Assembly: GCF_032854445.1 (NCBI RefSeq)
Contig: NC_088295.1
Span: 40,103,385-40,167,384 of the forward strand
Length of the DNA stretch: 64,000 nt
Source: Liolophura sinensis
Taxonomy: Eukaryota; Mollusca; Polyplacophora; Chitonida; Chitonidae
Reading direction: 5' to 3'
Shown: one piece after another, positions 59,901 through 64,000 of the stretch
How the letters are laid out: every line of letters starts with the position of its first letter
Numbering within the stretch: position 1 is the stretch's first letter
Translations under genes and position numbers: made by a program
Notes under the pieces: model-generated
Seen by the model: only the letters and a program-made list of their open reading frames with translations
What the model was told of the DNA's origin: nothing
The model's database searches: none

Positions 59901-61580
59901 AATGCCCTGAAAACATGTTACAGTATAGAGGTAGCTTCTGTGGCTTAAGCTACTTGACTGTTTTGTTTGAGCAACAGTTTTGAAAATTTACTCTGACTGC
60001 TGAAAGCTTTTAGAATACAGTTTTAAAATTTGTGTTATCTGTATATAACAAAACCACTATCACAAGAACTACTCAAAAAAAAATCCTCATTTTTCATACG
60101 TTTCAGCTATGCTACTACCTTATAACACAGAGAGGGACATGGCTCAGTGGTGAGGTGTGCAACTAAAGCTGAATGGCAAACAAGGCATGCTTTCAATCCC
60201 AGTCTTGGGAGAGAATTTCTAGATTTCCCCACTCTCATAGTTTATGGGACCCAATAAGTAGTCAACAGTGCTTTGGGGACTGCTGGCCAGGAAAATCTTC
60301 ATCTTACATGAACTGAGAATATTTTGATTTTCAGTATTTGTGGTCAGTTTTATAGGAGGACTTAAAAGAAAAGTAGAGTGTCTGGGTAAACCTTTTGCAG
60401 ATTACTGAGGACCTGAGACATGTATGTGTGATGAGTGAAGTGGTAAACACCAATCAAATACATAAACAGATCTAGTCACACAAAATCAAGATAAAATGGT
60501 TTTCCTTTTCACCATTCAAAGCTGCCAAGTAATTCTACGGCATGGACTAAGCAAGACAGTCATTCCTTGTTTCATTCATTAGTTCTTCACTTGCCATTCA
60601 CTAAAGAAGTGCATCATAAGATATTCCTTTGTTTTAATCAAAATAAACTCTTGCCTAATTTGAAGGCAAATCAGTGTGTGCATCTAGTGAGGAGGTGAAA
60701 GAATAGGTTGACATTCTACTGGGAATTAATACCATCCAAAGTCAACAGAAAATCAGGCTGTTTTGAAGGTAAGGAACTGTGTTCTCAATGTTGCCAAGAG
60801 TGATCTTGCAATGTGTGTAATACAAGGCAGTCCCTTCTGAACTCAAATCAAAGCATTCAGACTAACTGACACAAGCATGACCGTATTTATTTTTCCATCT
60901 CGCTGGTGTTTACCTCCATATTCAAGACCTTTTCACTTATACAATGGGGACAAGTTTATAAGTGGAGGACACTGAAGTGCCCAGAGTAAACTATCTCACA
61001 CTGCCATGTAGTGAAATCTGCAGTTAAGCCTCCACCCTTCTTTGTCAAAGGACAATATATTATAGTGAAAACACATCTTAGTCAAACAAGAGACTAAAAT
61101 TTTATCCTAGCTGGATCTGACTTTGACATTAAGTCATCTCAGCATAGTCATTATTTTTCAACTAGTTGATAGATTCAGTTTAATGAAGTTTCTATTTTCC
61201 ACAAAGAGCTCTTCAGTAGCGGATCAACAACAAGAGGTGCATCCTCAATTCCCCCCTACCCCCTTTTTTTTGATAAATAGGTTTCTCTGGCGTCAGTTAA
61301 CAAAACAACATATACCAGGCCTGCTTTGTATTATTTGCGTCACTGTCTACTCATAATGAATGACACTGTTGTTGTTGCACATTCGAGACCATCCGCGACA
61401 TGAAGTGATTTTAACTTGATTTACATCACGACAACCGTCTTAAATTGTTTCAGGGAAAAGTTACAGCATGAACACGTACAATACATAGTACGATCCTGAT
61501 GAAGAATTTCTCAGTGCTTGTTTTAGGTTGTTTTGATGATAGGAACACAACCGGGCGCACTTCATCATGGAGGCCGCCAT
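29858..61580 (-). CDS. M3-family oligopeptidase-A homologue, predicted catalytically dead (18 exons, complete)
   Basis: Homologue of oligopeptidase A and thimet oligopeptidase, zinc peptidases that cut short peptides inside a closed channel. Exons in gene order: 61480-61580, 59396-59559, 57874-58013, 57031-57099, 56042-56202, 52529-52633, 51398-51586, 50475-50576, 49693-49833, 41314-41410, 39695-39764, 38983-39066, 38314-38435, 35718-35922, 33729-33804, 32216-32363, 30812-30891, 29858-29975. Summed length is 2172 nt: 723 residues plus stop, against about 680 for bacterial PrlC. The family match runs the full length. But the HExxH motif reads HQFGH (residues 514-518), the third zinc ligand 26 residues later is Pro544, and the Gly-Gly of the active-site loop is Asp645-Gln646. 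His641 and Tyr647, Tyr652 and Tyr654 are kept. The first 34 residues are basic and lack acidic residues, perhaps a mitochondrial presequence. Intron 9 holds a GPCR gene. The start at 61580 rests on exon phase and context, not on similarity. Confidence 0.88.
30222..30545 (-). mobile_element. SINE-B in intron 17 of the M3 homologue
   Basis: A (GAAT)n tail at the left, then ACTTAACAATTTTTCAGTCA and GTCATTAGGTGTGTGCACAT. The head region (right) is eroded. Confidence 0.7.
30812..30891 (-). CDS. M3 homologue exon 17
   Basis: Residues 659-684: MISADVLGAFLEVGLDDAEK, then VAAVGK, the DVLAADAFSRFEEEG-type helix. Acceptor TTTCAG, donor AAAG|GTAAGA. Confidence 0.88.
31565..31690 (-). mobile_element. SINE-A fragment
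   Basis: CTACTCAAGAATGTTTCACT, then CAGTATTATGGTGGGAGGAA and GCAGACTTTCCCA. It has the body only, without tail or head, in intron 16 of the M3 homologue. Confidence 0.65.
31987..32202. repeat. 37-bp minisatellite, about 6 copies, next to a splice donor
   Basis: Units of ATGCTGTTTACAAGTACATG followed by TACRCYATCCCYRTGGC. Each carries the palindrome GTACATGTAC. The array ends 13 bp from the end of exon 16 of the M3 homologue, so it begins almost at the splice donor of intron 16. Confidence 0.85.
32216..32363 (-). CDS. M3 homologue exon 16, active-site loop
   Basis: Residues 609-658: ENWFELMERVWAQYMPLPL, then FTHIFSDQYPAAYYSYKWSE. The family's HIFAGGYAAGYYSYLW box keeps His641, Tyr647, Tyr652 and Tyr654 here, but Gly-Gly is Asp-Gln. 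Acceptor TTACAG, donor AGAG|GTAAGA. Confidence 0.93.
33729..33804 (-). CDS. M3 homologue exon 15
   Basis: Residues 584-608: EKHMCSYDMMRQVYLSAFDM, then EIHI, the LRQLxFxxFDxxLH box. Acceptor TTGCAG, donor TCAG|GTATGT. Short, with no ORF of its own worth noticing. Confidence 0.9.
33862..35316. repeat. 93-bp minisatellite with an 8-unit higher-order repeat
   Basis: About 15-16 units of 93 bp, for example CTGGAGGACATTACTGTACC, then CCAACTTCCTCACACATGTA. 93 is a multiple of three, so long ORFs appear, but they break at many units and are not genes. A block near 34383 recurs at 35127, 744 bp (8 x 93) later, with almost no change. It lies in intron 14 of the M3 homologue. Confidence 0.9.
35718..35922 (-). 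CDS. M3 homologue exon 14, lost zinc ligand
   Basis: Residues 516-583: FGHGLQQLLT, then NVEWDALPVCATFMQQW and HQETGQPMPQDLI. The family has DAVELPSQFMENW where this reads DALPVCATFMQQW, of equal length, so the ligand Glu is Pro544. Acceptor CTTCAG, donor AAAG|GTTTGT. Confidence 0.93.
36755..36866 (+). mobile_element. SINE-A, 5'-truncated
   Basis: GTTTTCTCCCACCATAATAC, then AAGTGAAATATTCTTGAGAA and a poly-A-rich end with CCAATCAAATG. Intron 13 of the M3 homologue. Confidence 0.7.
37181..38125. repeat. 88-bp minisatellite, about 10-11 copies
   Basis: Units starting CAGGGCACATGGTACAGTAT recur at 37181, 37269, 37357, 37445 and on, nearly identical in the left half and more worn towards 38125. 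It ends about 190 bp downstream of exon 13 of the M3 homologue. Not coding. Confidence 0.9.
38314..38435 (-). CDS. M3 homologue exon 13, ends inside the active-site motif
   Basis: Residues 475-515: KPFSYLVMSLPTPVFSNVSP, then LADVSMLFHQ. The exon's last codons are CAT CAG just before GTTAGT, so the catalytic Glu of HExxH is Gln. Acceptor ATGCAG. Confidence 0.93.
38983..39066 (-). CDS. M3 homologue exon 12
   Basis: Residues 447-474: GTYISSFYMDPFGRQQDKLG, then GVWMETGG, the FYLDLYxRxxKxGGAWM box. Acceptor CTGAAG, donor GGAG|GTAACC. Confidence 0.92.
39695..39764 (-). CDS. M3 homologue exon 11
   Basis: Residues 424-446: VPEAWNSEVKFYNIYDEDG, the VWHPDVRFFEVYD-type box. Acceptor TTGTAG, donor GATG|GTGAGT. 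Confidence 0.92.
39915..40147 (-). mobile_element. SINE-B, left part, split by a DNA transposon
   Basis: A (GAAT)-like tail at the left, then GACGACTAGGAGTCATTGGG and GCATTGTACTGACACCGGGC up to CTCTATCCTC. The rest of the SINE resumes after 41112 with GTGCTGAGTGGC. Confidence 0.7.
40151..41112. mobile_element. PIF/Harbinger-like non-autonomous element inside SINE-B
   Basis: The ends are inverted repeats: left AGGCTGGTATACACTGAGTG, right (reversed) AAACCGGCATACACTGAGCA. TCA stands on both sides (40148-40150 and 41113-41115), a 3-bp duplication. Inside, 40297-40428 encodes 43 residues with KDKLIHLWSDEPC, reminiscent of the start of a MADF/SANT-like DNA-binding domain, then a stop. The 3-bp duplication and MADF hint suggest the PIF/Harbinger superfamily; no transposase is present. 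Confidence 0.6.
41314..41410 (-). CDS. M3 homologue exon 10
   Basis: Residues 391-423: LDEAEITQYFQLNHVLNGLF, then CKRLFGITVK. It matches the LRPYF-x-VLNGLF-x-RLFGI box. Acceptor TTTCAG, donor GAAG|GTATGT. Confidence 0.93.
42593..43580 (+). repeat. Repeat family D, copy 2
   Basis: About 1 kb, alignable along its whole length with 54139-55110: CATTCAGAGACCACTGGAAG, GCCTGATTGAGCAGTT, TTGATATGCAAATCGC, CCAGAGGAAGCTGG, CACGGAGACCCTATG. Within it a module of about 160 bp (GTGGTCTTTGRTATGCAAAT to GGCTGAG) occurs twice. I see no ORF, tRNA head or terminal repeat. Confidence 0.65.
43603..43852 (-). mobile_element. SINE-A, near full length, reverse
   Basis: The body GTTTACGCCATACTAAAGAT, then CAGCCTTATGGTGGGAGGAA, CCAGACCTTCCCACGTACGG, and at the right the head in reverse with GACTTCAACTCACAGTGACC and GCTAACCACCTCGCC. 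Intron 9 of the M3 homologue. Confidence 0.85.
44518..44572 (+). mobile_element. SINE-A tail only
   Basis: GTGAAATATTCTTGAGTATG, then CATTAAACACCAATCAAATA and (AAAT)n. A strongly 5'-truncated copy about 490 bp before the GPCR start codon. Confidence 0.75.
45062..47878 (+). CDS. Atypical rhodopsin-like GPCR with giant third intracellular loop, intronless and nested
   Basis: Seven-helix receptor of the plasma membrane, 938 residues in one open frame. TAA two codons before the ATG fixes the start. Residues 1-39 are extracellular with an NNTT glycosylation site. Helices lie at about 40-66, 80-104, 115-139, 159-182, 210-236, 863-885 and 893-922. Cys116 and Cys193 can form the standard disulphide. 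Helix 6 has CFLP (876-879) in place of CWxP. The DRY triplet is GRV (140-142), NPxxY is VPFLY (913-917), and helix 2 lacks the usual Asp. The third intracellular loop (about 240-860) is Ser/Thr/Gln-rich, with short basic stretches and a run of Lys, and looks disordered. The tail is very short. Ligand and subfamily are unknown; I cannot assign an orthologue. It lies antisense within intron 9 of the M3 homologue. A polyadenylation signal is at 48628. Confidence 0.9.
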   Translation: MSCSTLNILHDSGSGHGNNTTTWRNAPADGTSDCLLPPHWLVIVLCILGYILCFFLGAASAAASLYRMVSHKHLRRSHWSTIMLLTISVFVMLVVVPLELTRTTMHFFDAISIAICDLQLFCVVLSQVLAFSTTVAIAIGRVRKIHRPFQPKLQDLPERIAVSLCLIIAIPLAVIFIYLGHVESDTYFTYQYCLMASSKQSPPIFVKMRTILNSLLPVSFFIVLVCLICVYMKGVLYIRKRSCVTTCSLQSSSTSMFTASQSTNIGQTSPQPSTMHNFTTSRSSTFGQHDDGHGAWKNSVFLIPRESLTSSDYRLSTSSSFTTSSNPCSSGSQSTSPHQQFNLTELMPKSSDASGKQFTDSRRDSVQSRSALRKARKTQYSISKALRKASTVSMVSIDTIPEMSISLTEEQPKLLHPLRHTRRSASNMWHSAFTEATLETTMHQSCQFKQKRSKMKKSKSQQSGCSIASSTSSNPQTSFDSTESVMSSHPVMLQKHKRKMSQNSRGSMISNSTISTNVEMQNLELDHCDTESLYTVGQTDNSIEQIDEEPQEHFDKKTDEKKKRRLCSTSSSKLSQGSQLLNMPLSPKQSEDHVSSFDFETCIPPHLTTTEVSCEKNGAKVRAGNTSPALSMDSSINRPPLPPISGTVKNQGTQRDHFALPILQTLENEQLPIQSIIQMWGRYPPSKRHLWRSQSLINFYPNNYPAVYDDFEAASASQPASELQPRPDKTYANCTTQTDDTVCEETSHNIDIVKEQPETEREQQQQPQQPQNPKIRIIRPSLPHQQSQRESQGFDSRRILRNNWCSNDQLESPNSSVHFKASANLSRDSKKYDRTNSLLHRGSVWSEKSISMNRNDNNTLRVLKRSLLLIAVFLFCFLPSSIVHMSASLMDASILVNIYALSRMSECSYFMFVPFLYVYTNASLMKIINRKPERNKRD
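48322..48572 (+). repeat. 33-bp minisatellite after the GPCR
   Basis: Seven to eight units of GATCTTCYAATACTGGTYAT followed by TCCTGAGAACAGT. It lies between the GPCR stop and its likely AATAAA, so it would be in the 3' untranslated region. Confidence 0.8.
48628..48633 (+). terminator. AATAAA polyadenylation signal, GPCR
   Basis: The hexamer lies 750 bases after the TGA, the best-placed one before SINE-A at 48716. Placement is tentative. Confidence 0.4.
48716..48860 (-). mobile_element. SINE-A, partial, reverse
   Basis: TTTATTGGTGGTTTACGCTG, then CAAGAATATTTCATTTATCC and ATTATGGTGGGAGGAAACC. The middle is shortened and the head is missing. Intron 9 of the M3 homologue. Confidence 0.75.
49135..49235 (-). 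repeat. Degenerate SINE-A-like body
   Basis: TAATGCTCTACTCAAGACTA and a following GGAAACTAAAACG-GGGGTGAACC pattern are a worn relative of the SINE-A body, like the copy near 60890. Confidence 0.4.
49308..49410 (+). mobile_element. SINE-A, 5'-truncated
   Basis: CCCCATAATGCTGGCTGCCG, then TATAAGTGAAATGTTCTGGA, CACCAATCAAATA and an AAAT tail. Intron 9 of the M3 homologue. Confidence 0.75.
49693..49833 (-). CDS. M3 homologue exon 9
   Basis: Residues 344-390: EIAELQEYAKSTGF, then LQMWDLYYYRQKQR, matching the family's W-D-x-x-YYxEK box with R in place of E. Acceptor TGAAAG, donor ATCA|GTAAGT. The following intron (41411-49692) houses the GPCR. Confidence 0.92.
50190..50385 (-). mobile_element. 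SINE-A, reverse, with internal loss
   Basis: TATTTATCTGATTGATGTTT, then TATTATGGTGGGAAGAAAG, ATCTTCCCACGTACAACCAG and the head-side GCATTGGTGAGAGGCTCCCG. Intron 8 of the M3 homologue, close to exon 8. Confidence 0.75.
50475..50576 (-). CDS. M3 homologue exon 8
   Basis: Residues 310-343: RSDIAKLLGYENFAQMSMET, then KMAGSVENVVNFLE, the LLGF(Y)-x-ATKMA-x-VxxFL block. Acceptor AACAG, donor AAAG|GTAATA. Confidence 0.92.
51398..51586 (-). CDS. M3 homologue exon 7
   Basis: Residues 247-309: WKVTLQHNVYLPFMENCSKR, then LRWNAWHAFNNRAAD and NHKIINEI. It matches the YLPVM-x-ALRE-xYRA-x-TRASD block of oligopeptidase A. Acceptor TTGCAG, donor ACAG|GTAAAC. Confidence 0.92.
52529..52633 (-). CDS. M3 homologue exon 6
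   Basis: Residues 212-246: NKVMICQRLFSHATDD, then IQDFPPSLLAAMSENK, where the family has a (L/M)xGxPxSxLAxA segment. Acceptor TTTTCAG, donor ACAA|GTAAGT. Confidence 0.85.
52963..53050 (-). mobile_element. SINE-A, 5'-truncated, reverse
   Basis: TTTGTGTTTTATGCTGTACT, then CAAGAATATTTCACTTATAC and CAGTATTATGGTGGGGGGAA up to CCGGG. Intron 5 of the M3 homologue. Confidence 0.75.
54139..55110 (+). repeat. Repeat family D, copy 3
   Basis: Same order of blocks as copy 2 at 42593, including TTGCCTGATTGAGCAGTTCA, GGCTGAGCAAATGTTGAGC, GGTAAAGTAGCTATAGAGAC and CACAGAGATCCTGTG. Intron 5 of the M3 homologue. Confidence 0.65.
55378..55560 (-). mobile_element. SINE-B, partial
   Basis: A (GAGT)n tail, then GAGGTTTAACGTCGTACTTA and GGATTTCCACCGCTCTTTTA. 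The right part with the tRNA head is missing. Confidence 0.75.
55598..55742 (+). mobile_element. SINE-A, 5'-truncated
   Basis: GGTCTGGCAGCAACCTGCAG, then CCCACCACAATGCTGGCTGC, AAGTGAAATATTCTTGAGTA and a tail of (AAAT)n. Intron 5 of the M3 homologue. Confidence 0.8.
56042..56202 (-). CDS. M3 homologue exon 5
   Basis: Residues 159-211: NLTEFQRRLTEMYLLEARLN, then GVEL and RKRFMETLKRLS, the conserved helix pair with the G(V/I)-L spacing of the family. Acceptor TTTTTTCAG, donor TCAG|GTGGGA. Confidence 0.9.
56565..56850 (-). repeat. Degenerate SINE-B copy
   Basis: TTTCAACAATATTTAGGTCA, then TATAGTGCTGCCTCACTGGA and TTTTAAAGTCTTTGGTATGA follow the SINE-B order but are strongly diverged. Confidence 0.45.
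57031..57099 (-). CDS. M3 homologue exon 4
   Basis: 23 whole codons (residues 136-158), IHPQVERAKNERWISETLYN and three more. Acceptor TTACAG, donor AAAA|GTGAGC. Too short to stand out as an ORF; found by position and phase. Confidence 0.82.
57874..58013 (-). CDS. M3 homologue exon 3
   Basis: Residues 89-135: DFECVFQPIEEI, then PLNYAWRTAKNLNYV, which matches the W-PLEELD-LERAWS-HLNAV pattern of the N-terminal helical domain. Acceptor ATCCAG, donor AGAGG|GTGAGT. Confidence 0.92.
58121..58390. repeat. 30-bp minisatellite, 9 copies
   Basis: Units of TTGTAATTGGAATGTTACAG followed by CTACCATGTG, nearly identical with only a few single-base changes. The period is ten codons, so ORFs exist in several frames on both strands; none is likely a gene. 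It begins about 110 bp upstream of exon 3 of the M3 homologue. Confidence 0.9.
58522..58775 (-). mobile_element. SINE-A, full length, reverse
   Basis: ATTGGTGTTTTACGGCATAC, then the whole body and at the right the head (GCACACTAACCATGGAGGCC in reverse), whose A-box and B-box regions are readable. Directly followed by SINE-B. Confidence 0.85.
58780..59098 (-). mobile_element. SINE-B, full length, with the clearest tRNA head
   Basis: Tail GAATGAATGCTTGG, body with TTTTTTCAGTCATATGATGA and CACCGGGTCAACCAGTCCTG. At the right, reversed, GGTGGCCTAATGGTTAGAGC then GTCCG forms an A box and a GATTC...CAAACCCGA stretch a B box. This shows that SINE-B is tRNA-derived. Confidence 0.85.
59396..59559 (-). 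CDS. M3 homologue exon 2
   Basis: Residues 34-88: LPEIPPDTPETN, then FPDFQSVTPDKI, matching the LPPFSAIRPEHI-like entry of oligopeptidase A. Acceptor TATCAG, donor AAAG|GTACAA. Confidence 0.9.
59673..59872 (-). mobile_element. SINE-A, young 5'-truncated copy with target-site duplication
   Basis: Body with TTGGTGTTTTACGCCATACT, CGGCGGCCAGCATTATGGTG and CGACCATCCGCAGGTTGCTG, close to what looks like the consensus. The 11-bp repeat AACATGACAAA flanks it (59662-59672 and 59873-59883). The head is missing past CAGCGACCGCA. Intron 1 of the M3 homologue. Confidence 0.88.
60128..60472 (+). mobile_element. SINE with a different head and the SINE-A tail end
   Basis: GGACATGGCTCAGTGGTGAG and CTTTCAATCCCAGTCTTGGG look like A and B boxes of another tRNA type. 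The last bases, GTGGTAAACACCAATCAAAT, equal the SINE-A tail end. Confidence 0.5.
60885..60990 (-). repeat. Degenerate SINE-A-like body
   Basis: CTCGCTGGTGTTTACCTCCA, then TTCACTTATACAATGGGGAC and GTGGAGGACACTGAAGTGCC. Same degenerate type as 49135-49235. Confidence 0.4.
61480..61580 (-). CDS. M3 homologue exon 1, start codon
   Basis: ATG in a good context (AAGATGGC) begins MAASMMKCARL and ends SYYV, residues 1-33. The donor TATT|GTACGT leaves phase 2, which fits exon 2 to read YYVLLPEIPPDTPE. Another phase-2 GT eleven bases earlier (61491-61490) is a weaker donor. The exon is basic, with Lys, Arg, Ser and Asn and no acidic residue. Confidence 0.65.
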
Positions 61581-61784
61581 CTTGCTTGCTTTCATCGGGA
61601 ATGACGGGAGTCAAACATTTCTTTGAAATGTTGTCTTTACTAGGGGAATATTCATGTTTTCGTACAATCCTAAAGCAAATTAACCAAAAATGTGCGTAGA
61701 ATTTATTTTTGTAGCTAGTTGGAAATAGGAATTCCCTCTGAAAAACTGGTCGCTGTGACGTCATGGGCGGGGTATCGTGCCAAA
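61581..61784. promoter_or_regulatory. Divergent promoter between the M3 homologue and G alpha 12/13
   Basis: 204 bp separate the start codons of two genes on opposite strands. It holds a perfect cyclic-AMP response element TGACGTCA (61756-61763) followed at once by a GC box GGGCGGGG (61765-61772), both close to the G alpha start. The two ATGs sit in YY1-like motifs: AAGATGGCGGC on the minus strand (61573-61584) and AAAATGGCGGAC on the plus strand (61782-61793). I see no clear TATA box. Transcription starts are not visible. Confidence 0.6.
61756..61763. promoter_or_regulatory. CRE palindrome
   Basis: TGACGTCA is the full CREB/ATF site. It lies 22 bp before the G alpha start codon, so it would be in or very near the transcript start; whether it is used is unknown. 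Confidence 0.5.
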
Positions 61785-62246
61785 ATGGCGGACATAATCA
61801 TGTCATGTTGTATGTCAGACCAAGAGAAAGTTCAGCGGAGTCGGAGTAAAAGTATTGATAAAATATTAGCGAAAGAGAAATTACAGTTCCGAAGGACGGT
61901 AAAAATACTGCTGCTTGGTGCTGGTGAAAGTGGTAAAAGTACGTTCTTAAAACAGATGCGAATTATTCATGGACAGGACTACGATGAAGATGCGCTGAAA
62001 GAATTCAAATGTGTCGTGTATGGTAACATTGTGAAGGGGATGCGTGTGCTGATAGACGCCAGGAACAAATTAGGAATACCATGGGGCAGTCAAGATATGG
62101 TTAAACCGGCAAACTATGTTTTTGAATATGACACAAACACCAGACTAGACGAGACACTATTTAACCAGTACGTGGAGGCAATGCGAACCCTGTGGAAAGA
62201 CAGTGGCATTAGACAAGCCTTTGACAGGAGACGCGAATTCCAGTTG
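61785..62246 (+). CDS. G protein alpha subunit, G12/13 class, first coding exon
   Basis: GTP-binding switch that carries receptor signals to RhoGEFs at the plasma membrane. 154 codons from ATG to the donor CAGTTG|GTAGGT, phase 0. The P-loop GAGESGKS is at residues 45-52, followed by TFLKQMRIIHGQDYD, and KGMRVLIDAR and IPWG are typical of G12/13 and not of Gi, Gq or Gs. Cys8-Cys9 could be palmitoylated, and there is no Gly2 for myristoylation, as in this class. An in-frame ATG at 61719 would add 22 residues. I prefer 61785 because of its AAAATGG context and the MAD start usual for the class. The remaining exons, with switches I and II and the C-terminus, lie beyond 64000. Confidence 0.93.
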
Positions 62247-64000
62247 GTAGGTATTATTAAATGACAACATGACTACATTTTCAAATTTAAATGTCATTGA
62301 TTGTTCAAAGTTGATTTCTTTTCTGGTAATGTAGAAAACTGTCTTTTAATTTCTCATTCAACATTATTGTTGTCCTCATTATCACAGGTCCAGTGAGCAT
62401 GATATAACTTGTTGAAAATCATTATGACGTGCTTAGACTCACTATGCAACAAATAGTTTTAACAGTGTTTTGATAAACTCTGGCTGTAGTGTCATGTCAC
62501 TTTTTCCACACATGTTGCACTGTCCAGTTAATTCTGAAGTAATACTGAAGGTGGTATATTAGTTTGGGGGCCACCAAAGTCGAGGGGGTTAGCACGCCAG
62601 CAAGGCACAAAGACCCAGGAGCCTCCCACCAATGCGGGCGATGTGAGTTGAAGTCCAGCTCATGCTGGCTTCCTCTCTGGCCATATGTGGGAAGGTTTGT
62701 CAGCAACATGCAGATGGTTGTGGGTTTCCCCGGTCTCTGCTTGGTTTCCTCCCACCATAATGCTAGCAGCCACCCTATAAGTGAAATATTTTTGAGTAAG
62801 GCATAAAACACCAACCAAATAAATAAATATGATTAGTGTTCCACACACTTAACTGTTTTTCAACGGCCTGGTGGTTTGAACCTCAGCCTTGTGACTGAGG
62901 AATAAACCCTGATTGATTCACGTTATTCTTCTTTGCTTGGCCCTCAGCATTAGAAGATAGGCAACGTACTAAAGTAAATTGTGTATTGTGGCTGGTTATG
63001 GATATAATGGAGGTGTGTGATGTCTACATGTATGTTATGGTGTTCCAGTGATGTTGACACACTGTTGCACTGTTGCTGCAGATCTGTACAATAACAAACG
63101 GATATTTATTGCTGAAACTGTATTGACTAGATTTCGAAAGCATGTTCAACTGTTGTCAGATGCTATTATACCAGATGGCATACTGATAGTATAACATGCA
63201 GTTGATTATTGTTATTTACTAAGCAGTGTAACCTGACCACTGCAAGAGTTTTATCACCATTACTTTTGGACATAACTGCAATATGATAGGCCAAGCACTA
63301 CAAACCTAACAAAGTTAATAGTTTCTCTCTTAATAAGAAATGATCAATAAGTTAAAGATGTTCTTGAACAGAGACTGTTGCTGTCTTTATTGATAATAAA
63401 AACAATAACAACCTAAAACACTTCTGATTATGAGACATTGTTGACTCTCTAAGTAGATGAATGCAGCTGTTTACATCATTCTTACAATGATGGCCTCCTT
63501 TCCAGTCTCCACTTGAATCATCACACACTCTGCTGTTCTCAAGGCCTTGGTAGCAATTAGCAGTCAACATGGCTTGTAGTGTGGGTCTTTTATGAAGTTC
63601 GTGGTCTGGCTGTTGCCTTCCACCAGTATAGCACATTGGTGCCAAAGACTTGTGGGCTACTGTAAGCACTCCTGTCATTTTCTTCCGCATACATGTAACT
63701 GACTCTTGAATACCAATCCATCAATTTTTGGAAGAATGCCTAACAAACCAAAACTTCAGTTTTTGAGTAGTTTTGTGTATCACGCATACATCTCCTCCTA
63801 AAGTTAGTCATAGTGGGGATTCCCCTTGAGGTGATCAACCCTAAGAATTTACTGTGATCATTGGAGAGGCCTTCTGCTGTAAGTCTTCAACTGTGTTGAC
63901 CTCTAAAGCAATATTTTCAGAGGAATTTGTGCACACAATATTATGAAAATGATGACAAAAGTGATTTATTTGTCTCACTAAGGATCCAAGCTTTATAGAG
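62247..64000 (+). other. First intron of G alpha 12/13 up to the window edge
   Basis: No further G alpha exon is visible. A SINE-A lies at 62558-62828. A minus-strand ORF of 112 codons (63352-63690) has no recognisable domain and no splice support. The remainder is AT-rich sequence without visible features. Confidence 0.6.
62558..62828 (+). mobile_element. SINE-A, full length
   Basis: Head GGGGGCCACCAAAGTCGAGG, then GGTTAGCACGCC and GAGTTGAAGTCCAGC; body with CTCCCACCATAATGCTAGCA; tail CACCAACCAAATAAATAAAT. A possible short target duplication around ATTAGT is imperfect. Confidence 0.85.

Noticed and set aside
29858-61580. M3 homologue as a decayed pseudogene
   Set aside because: All 18 exons join in phase, splice sites are intact, and no stop or frameshift is seen over 723 codons. 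Only functional residues are changed, which argues for a kept pseudoprotease instead.
61450-61764. Minus-strand ORF of 104 codons in the divergent promoter
   Set aside because: It crosses the promoter in a frame different from the one that joins M3 exon 2; no domain.
61719-61784. Upstream in-frame ATG giving a 22-residue extension of the G alpha protein
   Set aside because: The added residues do not resemble a G alpha N-terminus; it spans the CRE and GC box, and the ATG at 61785 has a better context.
63352-63690. Minus-strand ORF of 112 codons in the G alpha intron
   Set aside because: No recognisable domain, no splice or repeat support; length is within chance expectation.

Overview
This is nuclear DNA of an invertebrate animal. 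Genes are split into short exons with GT-AG introns of 0.3 to 8 kb, the DNA between them is AT-rich, and there are many tRNA-headed SINEs, MITE-like elements and minisatellites. The gene types (astacin-CCP-MAM protease, G alpha 12/13, an invertebrate-type oligopeptidase-A homologue) and the style of the main SINE suggest a lophotrochozoan, perhaps a mollusc or brachiopod. That placement is inference; no species can be read from the window. Layout: (1) 934-19032, + strand: the 3' part of a secreted astacin metalloprotease with a CCP (sushi) domain and three MAM domains, 14 exons, all in phase. Its signal peptide, propeptide and first part of the catalytic domain lie left of the window. A stop codon and AATAAA just after MAM1 suggest a second, shorter product. 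(2) About 19140-29857: intergenic DNA made of SINEs, MITE-like elements and unknown dispersed repeats, with no gene I can support. (3) 29858-61580, - strand: a complete 18-exon gene for a 723-residue protein of peptidase family M3 (oligopeptidase A type). All 17 splice phases join and it ends at a stop, yet the catalytic Glu of the HExxH motif is Gln, the third zinc ligand is Pro, and the glycine pair of the active-site loop is gone. It therefore looks like an intact gene for a dead enzyme (pseudoprotease). (4) 45062-47878, + strand: an uninterrupted 938-residue rhodopsin-like GPCR with a third intracellular loop of about 620 residues, nested antisense inside the 8.3-kb ninth intron of the M3 gene. 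(5) 61785-62246, + strand: the first coding exon of a G alpha 12/13 gene, head to head with the M3 gene. The 204 bp between the two start codons hold a perfect CRE and a GC box. The rest of the G alpha gene is beyond the right edge.

The introns of the M3 gene hold five unrelated minisatellites (periods 93, 88, 37, 33 and 30 bp). The window also shows nested insertions with target-site duplications: SINE-B inside a 1-kb repeat, and a Harbinger-like element inside SINE-B. The observation most worth following is the M3 pseudoprotease. No operon-like or CRISPR-like system is present.
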